Shown piece by piece: positions 21,291 through 32,820 of a stretch of DNA of 64,000 nucleotides. Below the pieces are notes generated by a model that saw only the letters and a program-made list of their open reading frames with translations, was not told the origin of the DNA and ran no database searches. The stretch lies in the NCBI GenBank assembly GCA_949987565.1, contig OX465102.1, positions 7,862,512-7,926,511 on the forward strand, given 5' to 3'. Position 1 is the first letter of the stretch; every line of letters starts with the position of its first letter. The translations under genes and the position numbers were made by a program. The stretch is from Luidia sarsii (Eukaryota > Echinodermata > Asteroidea > Paxillosida > Luidiidae).

Positions 21291-23936
21291 ATGATGAATG
21301 TTATAAGAACATGGAGGAATGAAGTGTCAACAGGACCTGAGTATGTCTGTGCAGTGTGTCTGAAACTTTGGTTTAGAAAGCAAGTCATCAGATGTAATAA
21401 AGACAAGTATAGCAGGGCTGATTGCATATCTGAGAAATACTTACATAAATGTGCGTGCACTAAAGAGTGTGGAAATGACTGTCTTGTTTCTAAATCTAGC
21501 AGGGCTTGTTTATGGATATGTTACACATGTCACAGGAAATTGCTGCAGAACAAAGTGCCAGCAGAAGCATGGACAAATGATTTCGAATTGGTTGATATTC
21601 CACAGGAATTGGCTTGTTTGAATGTGTTAGAGGAGCATCTTATTGCAATTAATGTGGCATTCATGAAGATGATAGCATTACCCAAAGGAGGTCAGAATGC
21701 AGTATGTGTACCATCAAACATTGCAGAAACTGTGACAGCGTTACCCAGATGTGCAAATATAGACCAATTAATTCGAATCAAATTAAAGAGAAAATTAACA
21801 TATAAAGGCTATTTTTTGTACCAGTATGTTAGCAGAGAACATGTTGACAATGCACTAAGTTATCTAAAGCAGAATAATGTATGGTATAAAGATATTGAAA
21901 TTGATTGTGACTGGAATGATCCCCTGTTAGATGATGGGCACGATGAGTCAAGTGCAAGTGATGAAGAAACTGATGAGAATCGTTTGTGTGGTATTCCTCT
22001 TGATACATGCTTACAGCCTGTAGATATTGGACAAGAAGTGCTTGATCAATACTTTGATGATGTACTATGTGTGGCACCATGTGAAAGGAATAATCCAGTC
22101 AGGGTGTTAATGGAGAAGGGTAATGAAGCCAAATGTTTCCCAGCATTATTCCCAGTAGGTACACCGACATTTGATGATTATCGTGATCAAAAGTTAACCC
22201 GTTTAAGATATTTTCATAACAGATTAATGAATGCAGACAACCGGTTTGCTAAAAGTACTCAATATATCTTTTTTGCCCAGTATTTATCAGAAATTGATAA
22301 AGTGATGTCCAATGTTTCAATTGCTCTGCGTCAGAGTTCAGGGAAAATGCATTCTGGTCAAAGTGTGAATTCTAGTATGATTACAGATAGAGATCATTTG
22401 AATGACATTTTACAGTCTGATAGTGGATATAAGTTCCTGAAACCAATTAGAGGTACTCCCTCATATTGGCAATCAACTCAAAGAGATGTCATTGCTATGG
22501 TTAGGCAACTCGGAATACCAACATGGTTTTGTTCATTTTCTGCAGCTGATTTTAGATGGCCTGAAGTCATAAATACACTTTTGAGACAACAAGGTGATTC
22601 TAGAAAAATTGAAGACATAGATTGGAATGAAAAGTGTAAAGTATTGAGAAGTAATCCTGTAACTGTTGCTAGAATGTTTGAAAAGCGATTTTATACCTTT
22701 CTGAAAGATGTTATAATGTCAGATGCAGAACCCATTGGGAAAGTCAAGGACTATTTTTACAGAGTAGAATTTCAGCAAAGAGGATCGCCACATACACATT
22801 GTTTGTTTTGGATTGACAATGCACCAAGATTAGCAGAAGACAGTGATGATAAAGTAATAAAATTCATTGATACTTATATCAGTTGTAAGTTACCAACAAA
22901 GGAAGATGATGAGGAATTGAATGAAATAGTAAGTCATGTGCAGCAGCATAGTAAGAAGCATACCAAATCTTGTAAAAAGAAGGGAACAGAATGCAGATTC
23001 AATTTTCCTAGACCTCCATCTAATAAGACATTTATTGCAAGACCCGAACCAGTGAATGAGGACAATGAAGATGAGTGTTGTAATGATGATGAAAGTGTTC
23101 CCACTAGTAATGAGAAGAATAAGCAGACCAAAGCCAAGGAATTATTGCAGTCAGTGTGGAATGCAATCCAGGATGAGAACAATCAACACATGACCACATC
23201 AGAATTATTGAACAGCATTAACATTACACAGACTGAATTTGAGAAAGCCAATGATATTTTGAGCAGGAAAGAAACGATTGTTATGAAGAGAGAACCTCAA
23301 GAAACATGGGTGAATCTGTATAATCCTGATTTGATAAGGGCCTGGAATGCTAATATGGATATACAATACATCAGTGATGCATATGCCTGTGCAGCATACG
23401 TTGTATCATATATGTCAAAGTCTGAACGTGAATTGGGACAGTTATTAGGACAAGCACAGAGAGAAGCAAGGAAAGGGAATTTAGATGCCAGACAGAGTAT
23501 GAAGGAAATTGGATGTGTGTTTTTACATAACAGGGAATTATCAGCCCAGGAAGCAGTGTTTCGTGTTTGTGGTCTCAGGTTGAAAGAAGGCTCAAGAAAA
23601 GTTGAGTTTATACCGGTTGGTGAAAATCCTGTCCGTATGAGTTTGCCATTAAGTGTAATTCAGTCCAAATGTGAAGACGATGAGGATATCTTTATGACTA
23701 GTAAAGTTGACCGTTACAAAGCAAGGCCAGATACTGATGAATTTAATGACGTGTGTCTTGCAACATTTTGTTCAGAGTACAGAATTATTTACAGTAATAT
23801 AAGTACAAGTAATAGATCAAGAAAGTCACAAATATATGCATTAAAATATGATATGGGTCAAGTCATCGCCAAAACCGGACAGAGTAAAAAACACAATGGA
23901 ATTGTGTTTGAAGGGGGAACAGTCTTCCTTTTTTAA
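21291..23936 (+). pseudogene. Helentron DUF6570-like region and HUH Rep endonuclease, truncated by insert
   Basis: Rolling-circle initiator part of the transposase. The N-terminus is Cys-rich (CAVCLKLW, CACTKECGNDC, CYTCHRKLL) with a DUF6570-like arrangement. Rep motifs: WFCSFSAADFRWPE, then the HUH box in GSPHTHCLFW (codons about 22791-22799), then a Tyr motif AYVVSYMSK with two Tyr three residues apart (codons 23397 and 23409). The core residues for nicking are therefore present. The frame ends in foreign sequence just after HNGIVFEGG, where the insert begins, so the downstream helicase is separated. The likely start is affected by a one-base shift upstream. Confidence 0.8.
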
Positions 23937-24540
23937 TGTACGTAACCCCACTGGGTGGAGTCGTAAAACTGTAAAATAAACAATAGAGAAAATATAATGA
24001 GTAAACATAATAACTAGTAAAGACAAATGTTGACTGGAATGGGACCTGAGCCCCGGATCTCTGGAAAATAAACATTCAGGCATGCCGATCTCCGTGTACA
24101 TACTATATGACATACAAATCAAATATAGGACGATATACAGCTACAAATTATACAATATTAAATCATTCACTTACAATCGTTTGCGGGAAAACTGGCCACT
24201 ACGGCATGCGACGATGAAGCAGTAGGTTTATACAGGGGTATTCTGGAGTAGTCACTGTCGCAAGCTGGGGTTTACTGGGTTAACAATAAATTACATGTAC
24301 ACGGTACGAATGCGGCCACGGACACTGTCTTAGATTCACGTGTGTAGTAAGGGACGCTCAAATCGTGAATGCCGAACAATACCAGGGAGGCAACCGCGGG
24401 AAAAGGCTGGTTATGATATGGGAGGGGGTGCCCTAATTACTGATTGGACAGGATGGAGACGAACTATAACCCTATGTAAATTATACGCACAAAAGGGCGA
24501 ACGGATCTCCTATGCAGGGAAAATTCTCATCGGCGGCGAT
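23920..24540. other. Foreign insert of about 620 bp between Rep and helicase
   Basis: Helentron similarity stops after GIVFEGG and resumes at GHIQKRTRT (about 24545). The DNA between has no Helentron sequence and contains GACCTGAGCCCCGGATCTCTGG, a GC-rich stretch and short unrelated frames. No clear TIR, poly-A tail or target duplication was found. A tRNA-derived SINE is conceivable because the minus strand has a GGGGCTCAGGTCCC block resembling a degenerate B box, but this is weak. Confidence 0.5.
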
Positions 24541-24544
24541 AACA

Positions 24545-26390
24545 GGTCATATACAGAAACGTACAAGAACTGATGCTGCAGTTGTAAGATATCCAAGGTT
24601 TTCAGTGAAATATCCTCAGAAGTATTACCAAAGTATATTGCAGTTGTTTCTTCCATACCGTCTAGATGCTCAACTTAAACCACCTCAGTTTGACAATTAT
24701 GAACAGTTTTATACAAATGGTTCTGTTTTCCTAAATATCCAGATGGAATCTGTTAGTGTTGTTGTTGAAAGTAATCGTTGTAAATATGAGAAGAATGCTG
24801 AGGCTCTAGAAGCAGCAAAGACATATGTAGAGAAACATGGTCTGCAGGAAGATGCATGGGCTTTGATTTCACCAATATCTGAACAGGAAAGACTTGAATG
24901 TGAATCAGAACGGAAGCCGGTAGTTTCTGAAGAAGATGATATGGATATACCTGATCTCAAATCTAACAGCAAACAAGGAGTGTATAACATTGAGCCACTC
25001 TCAGTGAAAATATCAAAGGAAGACGCATTATGCTTGATGAGGTCATTGAATGTACAGCAAAGAAATGTGTTTAATAAGATTCGATTCGATGGTGTTTACA
25101 TAAAGTACAAGGTAAAAATCCTGAACCATTTCATGTTTTTATCACTGGTGGAGCTGGCACTGGTAAAAGTCATTTGATAAAATCAATACATTATGAAGCA
25201 ACAAGGCTCTTCACAAGAATGGTTCATAATCCTGATAATGTGTCAGTACTGATAACTGCACCTACTGGAGAGGCAGCTTTTAATATCAATGGAAGTACAA
25301 TTCATAGTGCACTGTCTATACCTACTGATGCACGTTTGCCTTATCAACCTCTTGGTGATGAGAAATTGAATACTTTAAGGAATTCCTTGCAAGATCTTCA
25401 GATCCTTATTATTGATGAAATATCTATGGTGGATCATAAAATGCTGTGCTACATACATGGACGTCTGCGTCAGATCAAGCAAACACGTGATCAAAGGCCA
25501 TTTGGAAATATGAGCATTCTAGCTGTTGGTGATTTTTATCAGTTACCTCCAGTCAAAGGAAAAGCACTACATTAGAGAGATACTACAGTAGATTTGTGGA
25601 ATGATTGTTTTCAGAAAGTAGAGTTGAAAGAAATTATGAGACAAAAGGATGATATGAACTTTGCTGAGACTTTCAATAGGATACGTGTCAGAACAAAGCA
25701 GGATATGTTATTGGATGAAGATATGACAATGTTACAAACACGGGAAACTGGAGAAGATTGGAATGATGCTATACATATATTTCCATGTAATAAACAGGTT
25801 GATGAATACAATAGGAAAACACTTTTTGCCAAATGCAGTGATTGTATGTGTATTATTGCAAATGATATCCAGACAAATTCTAGTAGACCAAATAATACTG
25901 AAAATGATAAACTACCAAAGAAAACAATTCACACTACTTTACCTGAATCATTGTGGCTAGGTACTGGTGCTAGGGTGATGCTGACTAAAAATATTGATGT
26001 ATCCGATGGTCTTGTTAATGGAGTAATTGGAACTGTTTGTGACATCATAATGCTACCTGATAAATCTACCCCTAAATGTATACATGTTCAGTTTGATAGC
26101 AAACATGTTGGATGCAAAGTGAAAAGGAAAAATGATGGTATCATTGCATTTGAAAGGGAAGAGGAAAATATAAGTAAACAGAGGATTAGAAGACAATTTC
26201 CACTGAAACTAGCCTGGGCATGAACAGTTCATAAGGTACAAGGAATGACTACCGACAAAGCAGTGGTGTGTCTTGATCGTACATTTTCAGCAGGTCAGGC
26301 ATATGTTGCACTGAGCAGAGTAACATCCCTAAATGGACTTGTTATTGAAAGGTTTAATGAAAAACTTGTGTACTGCAATAAAGCTGTGGG
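24545..26390 (+). pseudogene. Helentron PIF1-type DNA helicase, multiply broken
   Basis: 5'-3' helicase that unwinds during rolling-circle transposition. Visible: RYPRFSVKYP and YYQSILQLFLPYR (pre-helicase block), Walker A GGAGTGKS (25147-25170), [17 protein letters not shown] (motif Ia region), [10 protein letters not shown] (Walker B), [11 protein letters not shown] (motif III), MRQKDD, LTKNIDVSDGLVNGVIGTV, then VHKVQGMT and YVALSRV (motifs V and VI). Lesions: a one-base shift just before Walker A (about 25110), TAG at 25573-25575, and TGA at about 26221 just before the VHKVQG motif. Inactive as it stands. Confidence 0.8.
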
Positions 26391-26449
26391 AGATTCATTA
26401 AATATTATGCCACAATTCATTGAGGAATCCAATACAAACAGAAATGAAT

Positions 26450-27097
26450 TGAATGACACTGTAATCATGTTGCATAACATTCAAGGACTGAAGGAACACT
26501 TTATTGACTTAAAATGTGACAGTGACATGATGACATCAGACTTCAGTTGTCTGACAGAAACGTGGAGTGAGAATGAGTTTAACTATGAAACAGAATTAAG
26601 TGAATTCAAATGTTATCATCAGATCAGAAGTGCTTCATATAGTAATTCAAGTAACATTACTCAAATGTTAAGTAAACAGTGTCATGGAGGTGTTGCTATA
26701 TATTGTAGAAGGGCCAGGACATTCAGCAGACTTTCCTTATCTGTACAGAATCTGGAGTATGTTGCAATACAAGTTATTTGCCAAATGTCATATTCTGTTG
26801 TAACTGTTTATCGTCCAGCATCGTATTCTATGAATGAGTTTGTCACCAATATGAATGATTTGCTTGGTAAACTTAATAAAATATCTAATAGATGTGTTGT
26901 CATGGGTGATTTTAATGAAGATATTTTGAAACAACATTCACAGATTGAGAAATTATTGCATGATCATGGATATAAACAATGTGTGATAGATCCAACCACA
27001 GATTGATCATGTTTATGTTAGAAATATAGAATCTGCACGCACTACTGTGATTCCTACTTACTACAGTTATCATGAAGGTGTTTGCATTACTGTGTGA
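26450..27097 (+). pseudogene. Helentron AP-like endonuclease domain
   Basis: Endonuclease/exonuclease/phosphatase-type domain fused to the helicase C-terminus, as in Helentrons. Motifs: MLHNIQGL near the start, CLTETW (metal-binding Glu), GGVAIYCRR, VTVYRPAS, and VMGDFNEDIL (Asp-x-Asn catalytic pair). A one-base shift at about 27000 moves the ending into another frame, where IDHVYVRNIESA and SYHEGVCITV are read up to TGA 27095-27097. The usual S-D-H is S-Y-H here, so a catalytic Asp appears to be lost. Confidence 0.7.
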
Positions 27098-27507
27098 TGT
27101 GCATCTTGAGATAATGAATGAATATTAAAGGGTAGCACTTTTACAGTCATGTAGGCCTACATGTATAATAGGATTCGTATAAATGTGACAAGATTGTTGT
27201 AATGTTATCAAAACGTCTTCAAAATGATAATATGGTTTAATATTAAGGCAGCAACCAGTTTGTATGACAATTAAGAAAGAAAGAAAACATACATTCCTTA
27301 GTTAATAAATTATTTTATTCAGACTTACAAGTAAGTATTATAAGGGTGAACACAAGTGCAATGCAAATTGTAGATTCATCAATACAATTAATCAACTACA
27401 ATAACATGCAGATTGGAAACTGGAACTGGATCTAATTGAGAGGATAGGATCCACATGACTGAACAATTTGATTAATTTACTTTACAGATACATGTCAAAT
27501 CATGGCC
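27098..27507. other. AT-rich spacer, presumed Helentron 3' flank
   Basis: No gene. I could not identify a CTRR terminus with a preceding hairpin. Confidence 0.3.
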
Positions 27508-29163
27508 ACACATCACTGGACAGTCATCATGCCATGAGTGGAGTGGTACATACAACCAGCACAGCATGGCCATGTCAAACTATGGCCACTCTGCACTGGA
27601 CAGTCATCATGCCATGAGTGGAGTGGCACATACACCCAGCAGGGCCATGACAAACTATGGCCACTCTGCACTGGACAGTCATCATGCCATGAGTGGAATG
27701 GCATATACACCCAGCACAGCAGAGCCATGTCAAACTATGGCCACTGTGCACTGGACAGTCATCATGCCATGAGTGGAGTGGCACATACACCCAGCAGGGC
27801 CATGTCAAACTATGGCCACTCTGCACTGGACAGTCATCATCCCACCAGTGGAGTGGCACATACACCCAGCAGGACCATGTCCAACTATGGCCACTTTGCA
27901 CTGGACAGTCATCATGCCATGAGTGGAGTGGCACATACACCCAGCAGGGCCATGTCAAACTATGGCCACTCTGCACTGGACAGTCATCATGCCATGAGTG
28001 GAGTGGCACATACACCAAGCAGGGCCATGTCCAACTATGGTCACTCTGCACTGGACAGTCATCATGCCATGAGTGGAGTGGCACATACACCCAGCAGGAC
28101 CATGTCAAACTATGGTCCCTCTGCACTGGACAGTCATCATGCCATGAGTGGAGTGGCACATACACCAAGCACAGCAGGGCCATGTCAAACTATGGCCACT
28201 CTGCACTAGACAGTCATCATCCCACCAGTGGACTGGCACATACACCCAGCAGGACCATGTCCAACTATGGCCACTCTGCACTGGACAGTCATCATGCCAT
28301 GAGTGGAGTGGCACATACACCCAGCAGGACCATGTCAAACTATGGCCACTCTACACTGGACAATCATCATGCCATGAGTGGAGTGGCACATACACCAAGC
28401 AGGGCCATGTCCAACTATGGTCACTCTGCACTGGACAGTCATCATGCCATGAGTGGGGTGGCACATACACCCAGCAGGACCATGTCCAACTATGGCCACT
28501 CTACACTGCACAGTCATCATGACATGAGTGGAGTGGCACATACACCAAGCAGGGCCATGTCAAACTATGGCCACTGTGCGCTGGACAGTCATCATGCCAT
28601 GAGTGGAGTGGCACATACACCCAGCAGGACCATGTCCAACTATGGCCACTCTGCACTGGACAGTCATCATGCCATGAGTGGAATGGCACATACACCCAGC
28701 AGGACCATGTCAAACTATGGCCACTCTACACTGGACAGTCATCGTGCCATGAGTGGAGTGGCACATACACCAAGCAGGGCCATGTCCAACTATGGTCACT
28801 CTGCACTGGACAGTCATCATGCCATGAGTGGAGTGGCACATACACCAAGCAGGGCCATGTCCAACTATGGCCACTCTGCACTGGACAGTCATCATGCCAT
28901 GAGTGGAGTGGCACATGCACCAAGCAGGGCCATGTCCAACTATGGTCACTCTGCACTGGACAGTCATCATGCCATGAGTGGAGTGGCACATACACCCAGC
29001 AGGGCCATGTCCAACTATGGCCACTCTGCACTGGACAGTCATCATGCCATGAGTGGAGTGGCACATACACCCAGCACAGCAGGGCCATGTCCAACTATGG
29101 CCACTCTGCACTGGACAGTCATCACGCCATGAGTGGAGTGGCACATATACTCAGCAAGACCAT
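27508..29163. repeat. 75-bp minisatellite, about 22 units
   Basis: The unit contains CATGCCATGAGTGGAGTGGC, ACATACACCCAGCAGGGCC and TATGGCCACTCTGCACTGG. The period is 75 bp, with some 81-bp units carrying an extra ACAGCA. A multiple of three, so several frames on both strands are open (e.g. SNYGHSALDSHHAMSGVAH), but no start context or homology suggests a protein. The array is split by an 8.16-kb transposon, and its last part-unit is at 37327-37366. Confidence 0.95.
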
Positions 29164-29520
29164 AGCCGTGTCCGCACTGGACTTATTTTTTACCGAGCCC
29201 GTGGATAACATTCCAATGGGTAAATCTTCCCGGCGTCCGCACTTGGACTTTTCGACTCGGGTAAACTAACCGAGACGATCGGTAAAACTAACTGACTCAT
29301 GTACATGTGCATGTACTCTATGTACACAAACACGTGGTTACCCTGCGCCCGCACGAGTCTTGCATACAGTAACGCAACGTGCGGGGCGCCGGATGTGGTT
29401 TTTTACCGAGTCGTTTACCGAGACGTCGTGTCCGGATTGGACTTATCGACTCGGTTAAACTGACCTGGTCAATTTAACCGAACAGAAGTTGGTCGGTTAA
29501 AGGCCCTACACACCATTGGT
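29164..29520. repeat. Left terminal and subterminal repeat block
   Basis: Contains three GTCCGCACTGGACTT-type words interspersed with ACCGAG and GGTAAACTAACCGAG words; those occur inverted at the right end (37247-37326). Ends with GGCCCTACACACCATTGG. Confidence 0.65.
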
Positions 29521-31760
29521 AAAGGTCTTAGAAACGCGTCCATACTTTGTCTAATCCAGCATATGCATGAAATAACACCTGTGAAAGTTTCAGCTCAATC
29601 CGTCAACCAAGTCGCGAGAAAATGGTGAAAAACTGACTCATTTTTTCATCAGACTGTGTCAGCTTCGAGGATCGTAAAATGCACATAGCAGAATTTTAAA
29701 TAGCGCCACCGTGCGTTTAATCGTAAAACTTCCGAATTCCAAATCGGCCAATGTAATCCGATATGATAAGGCATCTGGCCAGCTCTGTGTTGCCAGGAGC
29801 TTCGAAGGTCACCACATGGCCACAGCCGCTGCATAATGAGTGTCCTGTTGCTTTCAATGCATGCACTGCACGCGGCGTTGCACACAACGGTAACTGAATG
29901 TGTAGCTAGCTGTGTATGGACCGTGCGTTGTTTGGTCTTTGGTTGTTTTGGTACATGGACGTACGTACTGTACATGGCCGGCCGTGCAAAAGTCTGATCG
30001 AACTCACGTGTTTTTTCCAAGACCTGTTTGACAGAAAAACTGTCTGAATTTCACATAAAATGTCAAACCTGTGTCATGTGTGTTTATTTTAATCAAGTAT
30101 AATCATATTTCCACGGTGTCATATGATACATGTGTGTGAAATCTGGACACGTGTTATGGTGTTATCAATCACAACCGGTATCTGGCAGTATCGACGAAAT
30201 TGAAGTTGAAAATGCTCAAGAAAAAATATTAATAACGTTGGGTAATGAATTATATGTGAAATTGATGTGTTCTCGCTGTGTCGTTATATTATTATTGTTT
30301 TGCCATGGCAAAAACGAACGACCTAAACGTCGTTCGTTTGTACAATGTACAGTACATGTACATGTTCGTCGTTCACTTGCGTCCCGCACCCGGTACCGTC
30401 TGAGTGGGACCTGAGACTCAATTCTTCATACATGTACATGTACATGTACTTTGTTTGTGCACAAACATATGGGCCGATAGCGTTTTTATGGTACGGAAAA
30501 AAATATCGCGGCCGGCAGGCCATGTGATTTTTTGCTTGATACCCGTTTATTTATTTTGCCTAAGGATCACCTTTGTCGACATTTACAAATAAAAACATTA
30601 ACATGCCTGCAAAAGTGACTATCCGAGTGACATGAATATTGTGGTCAACTGCACATCTTGAAACTGTCAGTAAATATTTATAAGAGTCATTAATGGGTTT
30701 ATAGTCTGTAACTTGATCCGCTGGCTGGAAAAAGAATGCAAGCAGGATTAGTTATTAATTCTCTAGTCATCCATTGCAGAAACACCTAGCAACAACCATC
30801 CACCGAGTTATAATGTTTACCTCCACGTCCGCAACATGTCCATTCATATTTTTGTTGTAGGTACTGATGCAGAGTGAGGTATGTCCATAAATAGTGCAAT
30901 TACATGTAGCTGGTTTTGGTTGTACATAATTATGTGACTGAAGTGACTGCTCCAATCTGATCCAGGGTTTGTTTCATTCTAGATACATGTAGGTTTGCAA
31001 TAAAATAAATATAGATTTTACCAAAATGTGACTAACCTGAGGCATACCCGTAAGTTCAATTTGAAGTACATAATCATAGTACAGTAAGTGATGGACGGAT
31101 TCAAGTTACTTTCTTTTTACAAAGTGTCTTGTCAATTTTATTTACAGTTTACATCATGTACATGTATATGCATTGTTGTCAGGTTGCTATTCCTTGTAGA
31201 ATAGAAGAGCAAGGGGTGTGGGTAGGAGAGGAAGTAGGGCATCTGGTAATAGAGAAAATGTAACAGGAAGAGGAGAGAGAGGATAAAGAAGCCGTACAAC
31301 AACGGGTAGGGGATCTTCAACCTGTTGCACAAGGCCAACAAGTGGTTGATTAGGCCGATTAACTATGACAAAGGTTGAGAGTACGCTAACGCACACAGCT
31401 ATTTTTTTAGATACAGTACTCAAATTTACAATTACAACAGTACACAAATATTATCAACATGTATAATGTGTATTAGCACTAATGTGTGTGAAACACCCCT
31501 ACAAAGCCAATGTCCTTTTTTCATTGTAGGCCTACATGTACATTTTAATTGATGTTGTTACATGGAAATTAGAAACCGGTGATAAGCATGGGAGCTGATG
31601 AATGTCTTAGCCTTGCTTAATCCCTAAGTTTAGAAATGATTCATCAGTTTTCATCACATTATTTTTTTATAATTCTAGTTCTACAAATGACTGTCTAGTT
31701 TTTAAAACAAAACACATCTGTTTGGCATGATTATTTGAACAATTTATCAATGTTGTTTAG
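29521..31760. other. Interior of the 8.16-kb element, no firm gene
   Basis: Mostly AT-rich. ACATGTACATG runs lie at about 30350 and 30430, and a short inverted repeat CGAACGAC..GTCGTTCG at 30314-30338. An RG-rich open stretch at about 31200-31285 follows an acceptor-like TTCCTTGTAG, but no partner exon was found. Confidence 0.35.
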
Positions 31761-31955
31761 GGTTCATTACAGGATAACATAGGCCGTTTGAACCTGGAAG
31801 AAGCAAGACATCTATTTCAAGCTGCTGAGAGAAATACTACTGACATAATTATTGATTGTTCAGCCCCCACTGCCTTGTCTCCGTTATTATGTAGAGCTTG
31901 GTCTGCTCCGCGCCCTCAAATTTATTCAACACCCGGTGCAGCCCACTCCTTGTGA
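31761..31955 (+). CDS. Exon-like open segment, unknown
   Basis: Follows the acceptor-like AATGTTGTTTAG and is open for 64 codons (GSLQDNIGRLNLEEARHLF at its start) to TGA 31953-31955. Composition is protein-like, but there is no known domain and no linked upstream exon. It overlaps antisense the terminal exon of the minus-strand gene, so one of the two may be accidental. Confidence 0.2.
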   Translation, partial: GSLQDNIGRLNLEEARHLFQAAERNTTDIIIDCSAPTALSPLLCRAWSAPRPQIYSTPGAAHSL

Positions 31956-32053
31956 AGGACTTTTCTGTCCCAGTCTCTTCATCATCTGCCTCTTCATCTC
32001 TTCCATACACCTCTTCACTGGTTGTCATATAATCCAAACCATCTAGATTTACC
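31849..32053 (-). CDS. Unknown transposon-borne gene, last exon
   Basis: Acceptor ATTTTTTTTAG on the minus strand, entered in phase 2. Encodes VNLDGLDYMTTSEEVYG, an acidic DEEADDEETGTEK stretch, then SGLHRVLNKFEGAEQTKLY and a stop at 31849-31851. I do not recognise the family. The frame joins exactly to the exon at 32710-32600, which is the main evidence for coding. Confidence 0.5.
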
Positions 32054-32599
32054 CTAAAAAAAATCACAACATTTTTAAGAAAGTTAAGAAATACCGCTTC
32101 TACTAAATTGACTGTTGACTATTTCAATCGTACAAAAGACGGACAATATTAAGTTATAAATTATTTTTACTATTTAGCTTGCTTCTTATGTCATGATGAT
32201 CATCAGACTGCTTGTGGAAAAATTAGCACAATTATTGTGGCCAACAAAAATATGATTTCAGACACCAATGTCAGAGGTGAAAAGTAGCCAAACATCTAAT
32301 ACAAAAATAGAAAGCAAATCTTCAAAGATTGGAGCAAAGGAAATGACTTCATGCAAATTAGAAACAAAAATGTTTATCTTTATGTTATAGCTTCATGTCA
32401 TGATTCTTATGTTTGAGTATAAATGTTTGCATGTACGATAGCATCTTACCAAGTTTAGCTTCAAGCATGAAACATCACAAATGTAGTTCAATCGCTACCA
32501 TAACAAACAAGTAGAATTGTGACAAACCACATTACAGAGAACGACCCTCTGTGATTTCAAAAACATTGTATTTGAAGTGTTTGAGCTGTAGCGCCTTAC

Positions 32600-32710
32600 C
32601 TGCTCATCAATGAGACAACAGGCTCCCATGTCTCATCCAGGTCTCCTTCATCAGAAACAGCGTCCTCCAAGCAGACAAAGTCCCCATCATGTTGGTAGTC
32701 AACGCTTATG
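32600..32710 (-). CDS. Unknown transposon-borne gene, middle exon
   Basis: A 111-bp symmetric phase-2 exon between TTTTTTGCAG and GAGCAG/GTAAGG on the minus strand. Encodes ISVDYQHDGDFVCLEDAV followed by an acidic SDEGDLDETWEPVV. Both splice sites match consensus well. It links in frame to exons at 36198 (upstream) and 32053 (downstream). Confidence 0.55.
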
Positions 32711-32820
32711 CTGCAAAAAATAAAATGGAAACATTTTGAAGATTTGGTGATTCACATAATTATGCATGCCAGGAAGTGTCAGCTGTCATAAACTAATCTT
32801 ATAAATAAAGCTGTATATAT

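Larger units (their letters stand above)
16554..27097 (+). mobile_element. Decayed Helentron (OTU, Rep, PIF1 helicase, endonuclease)
   Basis: Domains in order: repetitive leader (16554-18344), OTU protease (about 18385-18770), KYHEDS repeat region (19097-21094), Cys-rich DUF6570-like region and HUH Rep (21291-23920), unrelated insert (about 23920-24540), PIF1-type helicase (24545-26390), and an AP/exonuclease-phosphatase-like endonuclease (26450-27097). OTU and endonuclease domains together with Rep/Hel define Helentrons rather than canonical Helitrons. Frameshifts or stops occur at about 18440, 18890, 19333, 21266, 25110, 25573, 26221 and 27000. The true element ends were not located; coordinates cover only recognised coding matter. 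Confidence 0.8.

Noticed and set aside
24340..24573. Small protein inside the Helentron insert
   Set aside because: 77 codons, no homology, embedded in DNA that looks non-coding.
27508..29163. CRISPR-like array or repetitive protein gene
   Set aside because: Units abut with no unique spacers, the genome is eukaryotic, and openness on both strands follows from a 75-bp stop-free unit; no start, splice or homology evidence.
29649..30020. 123-codon minus-strand protein near the left end of the TIR element
   Set aside because: No domain, no splice context, and it begins within subterminal DNA; kept only as non-coding interior.
30323..30592. Overlapping small proteins over ACATGT repeats
   Set aside because: Palindromic simple repeats are open on both strands by construction; the same applies at 36648-36995.
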